From Uloborus plumipes (taxonomy: Eukaryota; Arthropoda; Arachnida; Araneae; Uloboridae), in assembly GCA_038373865.1 (NCBI GenBank), contig JAXGGA010001122.1:1-64000 (forward strand): 64,000 bases of DNA, in the 5' to 3' direction. Below are positions 1 through 13,191 of the stretch, piece by piece. How positions within the stretch are numbered: position 1 is the first letter of the stretch; every line of letters starts with the position of its first letter. A model generated the notes under the pieces. That model searched no databases. It saw nothing but the letters and a program-made list of their open reading frames with translations, and had not been told where the DNA came from. The position numbers were made by a program, and so were the translations under genes.

Positions 1-621
1 ATTCGAAAAATGTCGAATGGATTTTGAGCGCAATAAATAGCATCGTGAAATTGAAATTACAGATTTATTTTTGAATTATGATACCAAGGATATGCAAGTG
101 TAGAATGAAGATGACGATACGTCAGGGCAGCCACGCATGGCATTCTAATATTTAAACTATATTCTTTTATTTTTTGAAATAAATGATATCTTCCTCCGCA
201 GTTTATCCAAGTTTATTTCATTATTATTTTCCTTTTTCTTTTCATTCTTACAGCAATTTCGCACATATTATGACGAACTTTTAATAAATCTTTCAAAAAC
301 TGACAATTTTTACTATTTTTTGGACACTGACACTTGTTTGGCAATTTATTACATTAATAAACAATCATGACTTAACTTCCAATTGACGACTTCTATAATC
401 AATAAAAAATCTAGTTGTCTTCTGATCACTTCAAAAATTTAAGAATTTGAGTATTTTGGGAATGTTTCTAATTTTTTTTAAACAAGATTTAAAAGAAAAA
501 GGTTGAAACATTTTTTATTTACTTTTTTGAATGAACTGATGTACCGATTGAATTTCAATCTAATTCCTTTTAAAGGGCATTTTTTCTGGAAAATTTCTTC
601 ACATTTTAATCTTTTCACATA

Positions 622-2994
622 TGGGCAATTCCACGTGACTCACGTTACCATTTGACGTGATTTTACAAAAGTAAATGTTATATATATATTAAAGAAATAC
701 CATGCCTGATTTAAATAAAGCTCTTGATAGTCATCTGGGATGCAGTGAGAACCTATGGATGTCAGCATTTTAAAGTTCAACAGAAATAGATGGTGTTTCT
801 ACCTTAATTTAACATCGTGACTCACGTTACAAAAAAAGGAACTCAAGTTTTTTGGATAACTAAAAACCTAAGATTTCTGCTCTTTCAGAATAATAAAATT
901 GAAAAACTGCTTTTCATGGAACAAAATATGTTTCTAAGTTATGATATATACGAAAATAAAGTTCATTCTGCAGTCACTAATTAAGTTAATCAATATTTTG
1001 AGCGTGACTCACGTTGCATAGTTTCGTGACTCACGTTACATTTCCGTTTTAGTCTTTTACTTTACATCTTACTTTGAAAAGTGTGTTGAGAAATTTCACT
1101 TAAATTCAATTAAAATTAATGCTTAATGGCTTGTTTTCTTTAGTCGATCAGTTTTAAACACAGTAAAATCTCTCCGAGCTGTCACTTCTACAAAGCGGTC
1201 ACCCCTCTTAACGGCCAATCTTTCGCAGCACGGATTTTTTTGTCCCATAGACCTAGTGTTGAAATTCTCCTCAGCAGCTGCCATCTGACCCCTCTAAACG
1301 GTCGCCGAGCGTATTTATCAATTCAATTTTTCAGAAAAATATGTTTGTCTTTTTTTTATACTACTTGCCGTATTTTCTCTGTGGCTGCATTGTACTGATT
1401 TCAAATTCTCAATCGATACATCTGAAAACTTTTACAGGATACTACACAGCATTAAATTTCATCTGATTCCAATCATAACATTTAATGTTGCATAATGGCT
1501 GTAAAATTAGTTGACTGCTTTCAGAAGTAGGCTCTTCACATTACTTACTTTTCTCATCCATTACTGATGAATAATTGAATTTTAAACATCTCAAATAAGA
1601 GCAAGTGAGATGTTGACTGTGCTTTTTAAAATTTCTCTTATGTTCCAATTTTATATGTATATATATATATATATTTTTTTTTCCCTCGCTCAAGCTAATT
1701 TTTTAAATCATTTTCGTTTAGATTTTCTTGGGATGAATAATTTTTTCAGCATTTGTTTGGTGGACATTGAAATCTGCTTTTCAAATGTATATTACATTTA
1801 CGGATGAGTATTGAGTAACTTATTACTTATGACTACAGTTTAACTGCGAGATGAATTAACGGAATTTCTCCTTGTTTTGGCTAGTCTTCCTTAGTGTATT
1901 TACATATTTGTATACTTGTTGATGCGATATTTAAGAAATTTGAATTAAGCCAAAATTTAACTTGAAAGTTTCATATGTTTATTTTTCAGCTTATATTGAA
2001 TTGCTACAGACAACATCTTAAGCTTTTCGACTTTTCTCGTTAGACATTCTTTTATCCGGAGACAATGTTTCTGTTTACACGCAATGAACTTCCCTTCCTG
2101 CTTCAATTTTTCCCGGCACCTTTTCTGTCATTCTGCGGTTACTCATGAAACATTTTAAAAATTTCTTTTACTGGAATGAAAAACCTTTCTTAGATACGGA
2201 AGAAACATATGTGCATGCATAAACACATGCTACACATTGGAAAGCTGAGGACCAAAACAAGGACCCTTGCACTAATTAAAAGATTATAAAACACTAAAAA
2301 TTACGCTATTTATATTTAATTTCATCAGTACTATTAATTATATGTAGGTGTGTACAAGTGATAACCCTCCCTTTAGACCCTAAAATACCATTAGGGCACA
2401 TTAAATACTTTTAATAAGTAAATATTAGCTTGTATTGGCTGTAACTCACTTTTCGCGTGACTCACGTTACAAAATAAACATCCTTAGTTTTTGAATAAAA
2501 AAGCAAAAAACTCAAAATTGGCCTATAATTTCTTTTTTGTAATATACACGAGTAGGAGAAACAGGAAAAAAAATTCATTTATAAGCTATAAATTTGAAAA
2601 TATTAAAAGCATTAAGTTTTCGTGACTCACGTTACACAAAATTTAATGGTTTAAAAGCTACTTTAAAAATTATTTTAAGATTAAATTTCAAAATATACTA
2701 TTAATAATTGTTTTCTTATCAAATAAATCTCTCAGAAAAAATGCAATTAAATTGTGGAAATAGGCTAAACCAATAAAATATGCTCGTTTAAAATTGTGTC
2801 TAGCAGAGAGAGACTTTTACGAGATTGTAAGCTCATAGAATATTTTCTCTTACAAAAAGAAAATGATTCACCTGAAGTTACCTTATTCTAATTTGTTAAC
2901 TTCAATTAATATAGAGAACGTATAAAAAAAAATTAAGACAATTTTTCAACATTTTTTTTTAACACCGAGTTCCAATGTTGCCTGGAATTGCCCA
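622..2994. mobile_element. TA-flanked DNA transposon with reiterated CGTGACTCACGTTAC motif
   Basis: The ends are inverted (TGGGCAATTCCA at the left, TGGAATTGCCCA at the right) and flanked by TA at 620-621 and 2995-2996, as expected of a Tc1/mariner-superfamily insertion. The motif CGTGACTCACGTTAC, or a one-base variant, occurs six times in the same orientation at 634, 816, 1003, 1025, 2456 and 2621. Its core CGTGACTCACG is a palindrome containing TGACTCA. I see no transposase frame. A mirrored, partly corrupted copy lies at about 12032-15440 because of the giant inverted repeat. Confidence 0.7.
1160..1320. repeat. Probable fragment of a separate DNA transposon end
   Basis: This GC-richer island contains paired blocks (GTCACCCCTCTTAACGGCC and CTGACCCCTCTAAACGGTCG) after a CAGTAAAATCTCTCC-like end. 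This style resembles Tigger or mariner termini, but no matching opposite end was found. It sits inside the 622-2994 element and is mirrored at about 14745-14905. Confidence 0.35.
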
Positions 2995-3747
2995 TATAAA
3001 AATATTGAACTTTTAAGTTGGCATGAATACGATTTCTTGATTTGAAATAATAACGCAAAATATCACGTGAAAATAAGTCTTTTTCTGGTGAAAAGCTTGC
3101 AATACTTGAATTAGGTTATACGTACAATAGTAAATGAACGCAAACGTTATTTTATTTTTATTTTATGCATAAAAGTTAATTTTATAAAAATGTTCTTTAA
3201 CATCTTTTACTACTTATTTGATGGAAAAACTTCGAAATTTTCAATAGAAAAATGAAAAATCATAAATTTGTATAAAAAATCAAGCCGAACGTTCACAGCA
3301 AAAATATTTTATTTTGTGTAAATTTTGACCAAAAAAAATATTTATTGTCGCATACTTATTCATTATTCGAACATTTTTGTTTAGTTAAGATCCGTAAAAC
3401 TGAATAATTCAGAACACATCACAGGAAACTGATTATTATTTTTTTTCTTTTTGACAAAAACGTTTTCGCAAAAACTTCACGTTTCAAAAATATTGATTGC
3501 ACCAGCATTCGTTTAACCGAGATTTCACTGAACTTCGTTGCTCGAAATCTGTCTTATACAGAAACCTGTGATCGAATACCGAAGCTTAAAAATTTGTCAC
3601 AATTTCTGGATTTATTTGAATTACGTGGTTAATCAGCTGGCCAAATCATGGCACATAATTTAAAATATAGATTCCAAATCATTATTGAAGAAATATTTCA
3701 AATCAATTTTTTATTCTTCGTGATTATATTTTCCCAACAAATAATAT

Positions 3748-4094
3748 AGACTGTAAAAAAATAATGTTGTTTTTACAGTATAACACAGCTAATTTTATGG
3801 TAATAAAATGCAAAAATCGCTAATTTTACAGCAATAAACTGTAAAATTGCTAAATTTACAGTATATTACCGTGCATTTTAGTTTTAAACTGGAACCTCTG
3901 CTGCCAGTATTGTACTGTTGTTTCTACAATATAATACAGATAAGTTTTACGCCAATAAACTGTAAAATTGGTCACTTTACAGTAAGAAACTGTAAAATTG
4001 CTGATTTTGAAGTTTATTAGTGTGCATTTTACAGTTTTAAATTGAAACCTCGGATGCCAGGATTACAGGAAACAGCAGTTCATTTTTAGCAGTG
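3748..4094 (+). mobile_element. ACTGTAAAA-family MITE, left-arm copy
   Basis: It begins ACTGTAAAAAAATAATG and ends TTTTTAGCAGTG. The interior is made of degenerate ATTTTACAGT and ACTGTAAAAT units and contains the family landmark GGAACCTCTGCTGCCAGTAT. The flanks fit a TA target (tata before, tac after). A mirrored copy lies near 10320-10640. Confidence 0.8.
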
Positions 4095-4664
4095 TACAAT
4101 CTTTCGAAATTTTTATCATAATATTGCATTCAATTTCCACGATTTAAAATATTAGTTCATTACTACAAATGGCTTATTCCATGGAAAAAGCATAATCCCG
4201 TTATCAATAAATAAATAATTTAGTTTCACAATCATAAAGCATACGAGATCTTTTCTGAAGATTTGATTTATGGTATCGTTAGCGATACGTCAAAATGACA
4301 GCTCAATTTCCTCAAGGACGCCAATTACAGTTCAGTAATATCTTTAATAAAAGAGAAGTATATCGCGGATAAAGAGCCATAAAATGAAATATTAAAATCT
4401 ATTAAAATCATCCATATTGGTTAAAAGACAAAAGTTCATGAAAATGAGATGGAAATCTTATTTAAATGCACAGCTGGGCCACGCCTCTCGTAATCGTGGA
4501 AAACGAAAAATGATTGCAGCATTTCGACAGTTTAATTAAGATGACATAATGATAGTGATAAATTGTAAGTTAAGTATCAGTGGAAAAAATGAACAAACGC
4601 TACACGCACTTTTTTTGAAGCTTTTGTTTTACTGACTGCTTTTTGGTACAACAAGATTCCAAGT

Positions 4665-4865
<201 letters not shown>

Positions 4866-6415
4866 TTTCATTTTTATCTTTTAATTTTAAGGTTTTCTTT
4901 ACATATTGAATAAATAGTTCTATTATGTTCATTATCTCACGTTATATGTGATGCCTTCAGTTAGTTATCTAATATAATATAATATAATATCTTTATTTTG
5001 CACTTCATGTGCTTTTTTTAATTTTTATTAAACTGATTAATGATTCTAATCTCACTTCAACATTTAAGGAAAAAATTAAGGCAGGAAAATATTTCTTGAT
5101 GTTTTCAGATGAGTGAAATACAAGTTTAAGGAGTGAAAATATGAAAACAATTAAGACTATAATAATAGTGATGAATTCTGAAAAAAAAAAAAAAAAACCG
5201 AACTTTCTGAGGATGAAATAGTAGAAAAAAATAAGAGCTGTGTAATCTTTTGATTTTGACATTTCGAATGGTTGACATTTTTTTCAAACAATTTCAAAGC
5301 ATTCAAACGAAATATTTTTAAAAACCTAATTACTCCTGTGTAATATACCCTATAAAAAGTATTGCTGGAAGATATTTTTTCCTTTTTTCAAATAAAAAAA
5401 AAACTCTTTGACGTTTTTCAAGAGTGAAATACATTTTCGGGAAGTGAAAATGCGAAAAGGTGATAAGATTGATCAATTCCATAAAAGATCAATTTTACAA
5501 GAATTAAATAGAACATGGCAGAAAAAACTGTACTATTTTGATTTTTTTGTCTAGCATACATATAAAACAATAACAAAACATTTAACTGAAATATTTTTAA
5601 CAATCTAATTGCTCCTATTTTCTATAATGCTAATTCAAAAAAAAAAAACATAAAGTGAAATATACGCTTGTAGCAGCGTTTAAATTATCTCAGGCTATAC
5701 AATTGGAAGAATTAGCAAATAAAACTCCGAGTCATGAGTTCTAGATAGCAACTCTAAATTAAAAAAAAAAAATTGGTGCCACCCTCCCCCTTGAATAGAA
5801 CCGAACAACCCTTGAATCGAGCTTACTCTTTTAACGAAACAGTTAATCCCGGCCATAAAATAGCAAGGAAGGCAGTTCCTTTGCTAGGATGCTGAATAAA
5901 AGTATGTGTTTTTGTAGAAAGATAAGGCTTCGCTACTATCGCTCCTAACGTTTATTTTACAACAGATACCACCACACAACTACAAACTAACTCCGTTTTC
6001 ACAAATTTACCACGCACCTAAACTATAAAAAACATATTACGTTAAGGACCTACACCTACTAATTTTAACATTACTCTCACACCGTTACTTTAACAACCCT
6101 ATACTTAACACTATAGATTTATAATATTTTATCCATAATAAATTTTTTACATATACACTCCAGTAATTGGCAAAAAAAGAGAAACACCCGCAAAAAATAT
6201 TATATAACTTTTCCCTTTTTTCTGCCCTACAAAACATCTTCTAAAACAAACCATTACAAAAAAAAGGAAGAAAACCGCATAGTAAGTATACGCTGTTATC
6301 ACTGATCGCTTTCACATTGGTTTCGCAATGACCCCGAATTGTCCTTATTATAAAATTATGGGGGTAAGGAAGCTACGTGGGAAAGAAAGAAAAAAATAAA
6401 AAAAATCATAAAAAA

Positions 6416-6629
6416 TACCTGTTTGAGAAGAAATGAATGATCTCTGTCTTCCCTTTCTCTAAATAACAGCGGACAGATTATGTTCACAAGGATCTATAAC
6501 AACGGAGGAGGAGGTAAAAGAGAAAAGGTTTGTGGGTAGTTGTGTATGGAAGGAATTTACTACCACAAATGAACATTTCAAGACATGGTTATTAGGTGGT
6601 GAGGGAGAGTGAGGTGGGATAATATTTTT
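6416..6629. other. Spacer at centre of the giant inverted repeat
   Basis: The innermost match I can see is the GGAAGCTACG block at about 6369 against CGTAGCTTCC at about 6767, which puts the symmetry centre near 6570. About 200 bases between the arms have no clear partner. No gene is visible. Poly-T begins at about 6630. Confidence 0.6.
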
Positions 6630-8129
6630 TTGTTTTGATTTATTTTTTTTGGTTTTTTTTTTTTTTTTTTGTGGTTTTTTTTTTTTTTTTTTTATTTTTG
6701 TTTTTTCTTTATTTTTTTTTGTTTTTTTTTTTTTAGTTTTTTTTTTTTTTTTTTTTTTTCTTCCAGCGTAGCTTCCTCCCATATAATTCGATGGATTAGA
6801 AGAGCAAATTCGAGGTCATTGCGAACAGCCATGAAAGGCGACAGTGGGATAAAGTGGTAAATAATTTTCCAAGTCCGTAGATGTTTTTATTCCCCTCCCT
6901 TCCTTTTCCCTTCTTTTTTGTATGGTTTGTTTTTTGAAGATTTTTTTTTAAAAAAGGCTAAAAAACAAACAACGAAAACATATTAAAGAATAATAAAGTA
7001 GAAAGAGAAGAAAGTATCAACTTAAAAATAAAAAGAAAAGTGATTAATAAAAAAAAAATAATATAGAAAGAATTATTATTGGGCTGTTTTGATTCTTTTT
7101 TTTTTTGTTTTTTTTTTATGCCCTAACTGGCGTGGTAAATATATAGAAAACCGTAGCGAATGAGACACTTGTAAAAGAAGTATTATTAATATATCTGTCT
7201 TTAGTACAAAAGAACTACTTTTTTATTTGTTTCTTATTTCACAAACATCCTAGCTCTTGATCTCCTGAAAGAAAGGAACCAGCCTTTCCGTTGGCGGGTA
7301 TTTTGTTTTTTTTTATACTATATATAAACAAGAAGAAAATTCAAAATGGCGCCGGGATTAACCTGTTTCTAGATTTTTTAAATAAAGAAAAGAAAGCTTC
7401 TCTATTCAAGGTTTGTTCGGTTCTATTCAAGGGGAGGGTTGGCACTAGAACCAGTAAATTTATTTTTTTTTAAATTTATATTATTCTATCTAGAACGTCA
7501 TACCGGGGAGTTTGTAAAAATAATTAATTTGATATTTGCTAATTCTTCTTCAAGGCCAAAAGTGGTGGGAGGGGTGGGGGGGGGGGGTTTGTATAAGCCA
7601 GAGATAATTATAAACTCACTAGACGCTGCTACAAGCGTATAATTGCCACTTTATTGTTTTTTTTTTTTTTTTTGAATTAGCATTATAGAAAATATTGTGA
7701 GCAATTAGATTTGTTAAAAAAATATATTCAGTTAAATGTTTTTGTTATTGAGTTATATTGAGACTGTCTAGACAATAAAAAATCAAAATAGTGAAGTAAC
7801 AAGTTCTTTTTTCTCTTCGTTGCCATGAGTTCTGATTTATATTCTCTTTGTTTTAAATGTAATAAAAAAAAATATAAAATTGTTGATCAAATGTTTTAAA
7901 TTGGGAGTACCATTTTGACAATCTTAAATAAAAAAAGAAAAAAAAAAAAATCAATATAAAAATTATCACCTATTCGCATTTTTTTTGTCCAACGTTCCGC
8001 CGAAAAATGTATTACCACGTTCTTGAAAAAACGTCAAAGAGTTTTTTATTTTTATATTGTAAAGAAAAGGAAAAAATTATCTTCCCATCAATACTTTTTA
8101 TAGGGTATATTAACACAGGAGGTAATTCG

Positions 8130-8170
<41 letters not shown>

Positions 8171-8363
8171 CGTTTTGAATGTTTTTGAAATTGTTTTTTG
8201 AAGACCAATGTCTCAACCATTTCGAGAATTGTCTAAGAAAAAATCGAAAAGGATTATCAGCAGCTGTACACAGCTCTTAATTTCTATCTACTAATTCATC
8301 CTCAGAAAAGTTCGGGTTTATTTTTTTTTTTTTTTTTCGAGAATTCCATCTATCACTTCCGAG

Positions 8364-8397
<34 letters not shown>

Positions 8398-8929
8398 CAA
8401 ACTTATTAATTATAGTCTTTAAATTGTTTTCCTTCCATAATTTTTTTCCCCAACTTACCTTAAACTTGTAATTCACTCGTTGGTCTGTATACATAGTCTG
8501 ATAGGAATACGATCAAGGTTGGGATAAATTATGTTGTTGTTCCTGCCTTATTATTTTTCCTTAAATAAATGTATGGTGGTAGGGGGTGTTGTTCGGGGGT
8601 GGTGGTAGAAAGTAGCGTGATCATATTAGAATCATTAATCAGTTTAATAAAAAATAATAGTAAAAAGAAAAAAAGCACAATGGCAAGTTCAAAATAGAGC
8701 GATAGGTTTATCTTATATTATATTTAAAAAAGATAACTAACTGCTGGCTGTGGTGCAGGGACTGGTTGGTGAGTGGGGAGGGGGGGGTGCATCTGGGGGT
8801 TTGAAGTCAGACAACCAAAGATATAACGGAGAGTACTGAACATAAATATAACTAATATTATTACAATATGTAAAATAAAACTTCTCCTGAAAATAAAAAG
8901 ATAGAAAATGAAAAGTATATTATATATAA

Positions 8930-8969
8930 TATGAGCTATCATATATAAGTATATAATATATATATATCA

Positions 8970-9004
<35 letters not shown>

Positions 9005-9090
9005 ATATAAATATATATAATATATATAAATATAATATATCTAGTATATATATATATAGTATATAATAATTATATTTATATAAGTTATAT
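8930..9090. repeat. Disordered (TA)n tract, mirror of 4669-4863
   Basis: TA-rich sequence interrupted by ATAA and TATT irregularities lies at the position expected from the inverted repeat. Confidence 0.8.
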
Positions 9091-10319
9091 ATTAACACCT
9101 AAAATATAAAAATCTCTCTTCAACACACCTACACTCAGCTCACAAAACAAGAAAAATTAGCTTTGGGAATCTTCTTGGTTTGTGTGTCGAAGAACCTCCC
9201 ACCCAAGCTCCCACCAGTTTGTGCTGTTCCCCCCCCCCCTTCATTGTACCGTCAAAACAAAATGCTATCAAAAAAAAAAAAAAAAAAAGTGTGTGTAAGC
9301 GTTTGTTCATTATAAAAGTTTATTTTCCCACACCGGAATACTTGGACTTACTTCACTTACAATTTATTCCACACACTTTTGTATCATTAAGTCACTTACT
9401 TCAGAAATTTTTTTTTTTTTTATTTTTTTTTTATTTTATTTTTTTATAACGCAACTATGGGGAGTCTCATATGCCGTCGTAACGGAAAAATATTTCCCCC
9501 AACACATGCATGCAATTGCATTTTCTCGGGTTTTCCCCCGATGTACGAATGCGATGGGTCCACTGTGCATTTATAAAAAGATTTCCATCCTCATTTTCAT
9601 GAAACTAATAGTCTTTTAACCAATATGGATATTGTTTAAAAATATATAGATTTTTAATATTTCATTTTAAAAATGGCTCTATGCTTTTTTTTTTTTAAAA
9701 AAACTATTAAAAAATTAATATTTTTCCGGCATGGGGGAAGGAGGAGGGAGAGGGGAGTGAATGAGCCGGGTAAGACGCATAAAACCTTTCTCATTTTAAT
9801 AAAGAAAAATGATACTTGTGGTGATGGGAAATAAAACTGTAATTGGAGGCGTCCTTAGAGGTGGGGAGAATTTTGAATGCTTGTTTGTCATTTTTGAACC
9901 GTTATCGCTAACGATACCAATAAATCAAAATCTTTCGGAAAAAGATCTCTCATAACTTTATGACTGAGTGGGTAAGACTAACTATTTTAAATTTATTGAT
10001 AACGGGATTATGCGTTTTTCCCCCCCCAATGTCATAAGCATTCGCAAGTAAGCCCTTGTTGGTGTATAATTATTGAAGTAAATATTATTAAAATCGGTGG
10101 AAATTTGTGAATGGCAATATTATAGAAAAAAGAAATTTGTTTTTTTTTATTTTTCGGAAAAATTTTATACCTACGTGCAAAAAAAAATTTAACTGCTGTT
10201 TAGGGTTATAGGCTAGTAATAGATACGAGTGCAGCCAAGGTTTCAATTTAAAAAAAACTAGGGATGTCTGTAAAATGGCACCGTAATAAACTTCAACTAA
10301 AAAAAAAACCAGCCGAATC

Positions 10320-10640
10320 ATAACGCGAGATATGAGTAAAAGTACGATTTTACAGTTTATTTGAGACTGGTAAAGCTACCATGTTACAGTTTAAATTGGC
10401 GTTAGAAAAAGAAAAACTTAACCTGAACTGTATTATACTTGTAAAACAACGGAGTATAATACTGACAAGCAGAGGTCTATGTAGAAAACGTAAAATACAC
10501 GGTAAATGAACTATAAAATATTAGCAATTTTAAAAAACAGTTTATTGCTGTGCTGTAAAATTTAGCGATTGTTGTGTTTAATATAACATAAACAGTTAAT
10601 AACTGTTCTAATAATTATTCCAAACTGTAAGAAAACCAAC
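10320..10640 (-). mobile_element. ACTGTAAAA-family MITE, mirrored and degraded copy
   Basis: Reverse-oriented TTTACAGTTTATT-type units correspond to 3748-4094 in the left arm. Many mismatches and small insertions fit the general corruption of this arm, so it should not be counted as an independent insertion. Confidence 0.65.
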
Positions 10641-12031
10641 GATCATTTTTTTAATTCTATAATTATTAATTTTATTTGTTTGGGTAGATATCTAATCACG
10701 AAGAATAATAAAGAAAAAATATTTGAAAATACCTTGTTTCTCATTGTATTCAATAAAAATATTTGGAATCTATCTATATTTTAACAAAGATTATTTTGGA
10801 TGGGGGGAGTGTGGGTTTGGGGGTGTGGTGTGTGGGTTAAGGGGTTAGGAGCCAATTGAATTTTGGTGGTACGAATTTTCGCTTAGCACGTGATTAATAC
10901 CAAAACCACTTAGTAAATTTCAAATAAAATTATCCAGAAAATTTAAAAGAGATCTACATCAAAGGAGACCAATTTTTAAGCTCTATATCGGGCCTGGATT
11001 GTATTCCCCCCGTAATCACGTGAATGAGGGGATACAAGATGTTTCCTTTCTCGTTCTGTATAAGACCGAATTTCGAGCAACGAAGTTTCAGTGAAAGGAA
11101 AAAAAGAAAATCTCCCGCAGGGGTTAAATAATCCGAAGAATGGCCACCTATGGGTGCATATCAAATATTTTTTGAAATACTGTGAAGTTTTTTGTGCGAA
11201 AAAAAACCGTGGTTTTTTTTTGTACAAAAAGAAAAAAAAAAAATTATAAAATATAGAGGAAATTCATGTCACAGTTACCTGTGATGTTTGCTTGTGTTTC
11301 AAGGAAATTAATAAGAGAAAATTATTAAATTGTTTTTTATTTTATTTTTGATTTGTTTGATATTTCTTTGTTTTGTGCCAAGTGTAGTGTTTTTACAGGG
11401 ATCTTAAACTAAACACAAAATGTTCAATAATGAATAAGGAAATGCGACAATAAATTTGTATTTAGTTTAGTTTTTTTTTGTTTTTTATTTTTTTTTTTTT
11501 TTTTTTTTTTTTTATTTTTTTTTATTGTTTTGTCAACACAAATTACACAAAATGTAAAAGACAAATAATTTTTTGCTTTGATCGTTCGCGGGCTATGATT
11601 TTTTTATACAAAATTTATGATTTTTCATTTTTTCTATGAAAATTTCGAAAGTTTTTTCCATCAAATAAGTAGTAAATAGTATGTTTAACGAACATTTTTA
11701 ATAAAATTAAACTTTATATGCATGCAAATAAAAAATAAACAATTAAAGAATGGAACTGTTGGCCCTCTCTACTGTTCATTTACCCCGGCGCCCCTTCCCA
11801 ACACCCTTGCCCCTATTGACTTAATATGACCTAATTCAAAAGAATTGCAAGCTTTTCAACTCACCAGAAAAAATAAAAAAGACTTGTAATAGAAATTGAT
11901 TTTTGTTCAAGTGAAAGTATTTTTTTGCGTTATTTTATTTCAAAAATCAAAGTGAGGGAGAAAATAAGAAAAAAATACCGTATTTCATGCCGCCTGGTCT
12001 AAACTAAAAGTTGCAAAATATTGTTTAATAA

Positions 12032-12553
12032 ATGGGCATATTCTGGGTCAACATTGGTACTCGGTGTGTTAAAAAAAAAATGTTGAAGAAATGTCTTATT
12101 TTATTTTTTTGTTTGTTTTTTTTGTTAATACGTTTTCTCTCTATATTAATTGAAGTTAACAAATTAGAATAAGGTAACTCCAGGTGAAATCATATTATTC
12201 CTGTTATTTGTTTAAAAGAGAAAAATATTATTATGGTATACTTTGAAAATTGATATTTAGAATTCTTAGTTAGAATGTGTGTTTGGAGATAGGTTTTGGT
12301 TTTGTTGGTTTTATGTTTTTATTTTTTTTAAGTTGGGAGGGACTATTACCAAATCTTCCCCGGTTAAAATAAAGGGAGTCCCACGTCTCCTCTCTTTTCT
12401 CTCTGCTAGACCACAAAATTTAAAAACTGAGCATATTTTATTGGTTTTTTAGCCTATTTCCCACAATTTATATTGCATTTTTTCTTGAGAAGATTTATTT
12501 ATAAGAAAACAATTAATACTAGTATAGTTTTTGTAAAAGTAAAAAAATATTTT

Positions 12554-12594
<41 letters not shown>

Positions 12595-12977
12595 TTTTTT
12601 ATCTTTTTATAATAAAATCTATAAAATAGAAGAAATTTTTTAAAAGTGAATAAAAACCCCCCCTTTATTTATTTGAGTTTAAAACCATTAAAAAATTTAG
12701 GGTTGATTGTTACACGTTGGGTATTGAGTATTTTTATATTCGGGCCACCTTCCCGAAAAAACGAGACGAAAATATAACTGTGTTAAAAACAAAGTATGGG
12801 ATTGTAATAATGCTTTAATATTTTTCAAATTTTATAGCTTTAATTTTAAAATGAATTTTCTTTTTTATGATCTATTTTTTAATTGTTTTTTTTTTATGTT
12901 TTATAGTTTTTTTAATTTTTTTTTTTTTTATTTATTTTTTTTTTTTTTTTTTTTTATATTATTTATTTTTTTTTTTT

Positions 12978-13015
<38 letters not shown>

Positions 13016-13139
13016 TTTTACTTTGTTTTGTAAATTTATTTGATTTTTAGCCGATATTTGAAAAGAGAAAAGAGAAAGTTAGGTTGTTTTTATGTTTTTT
13101 TTTTTTTTTTTTTTGTTTTTTTTTTTTTTTTTTTTTTTT

Positions 13140-13191
<52 letters not shown>

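Noticed and set aside
6459..6860. Lys-rich and Phe-rich frames at the palindrome centre
   Set aside because: Homopolymer T/A runs in probably corrupted sequence.
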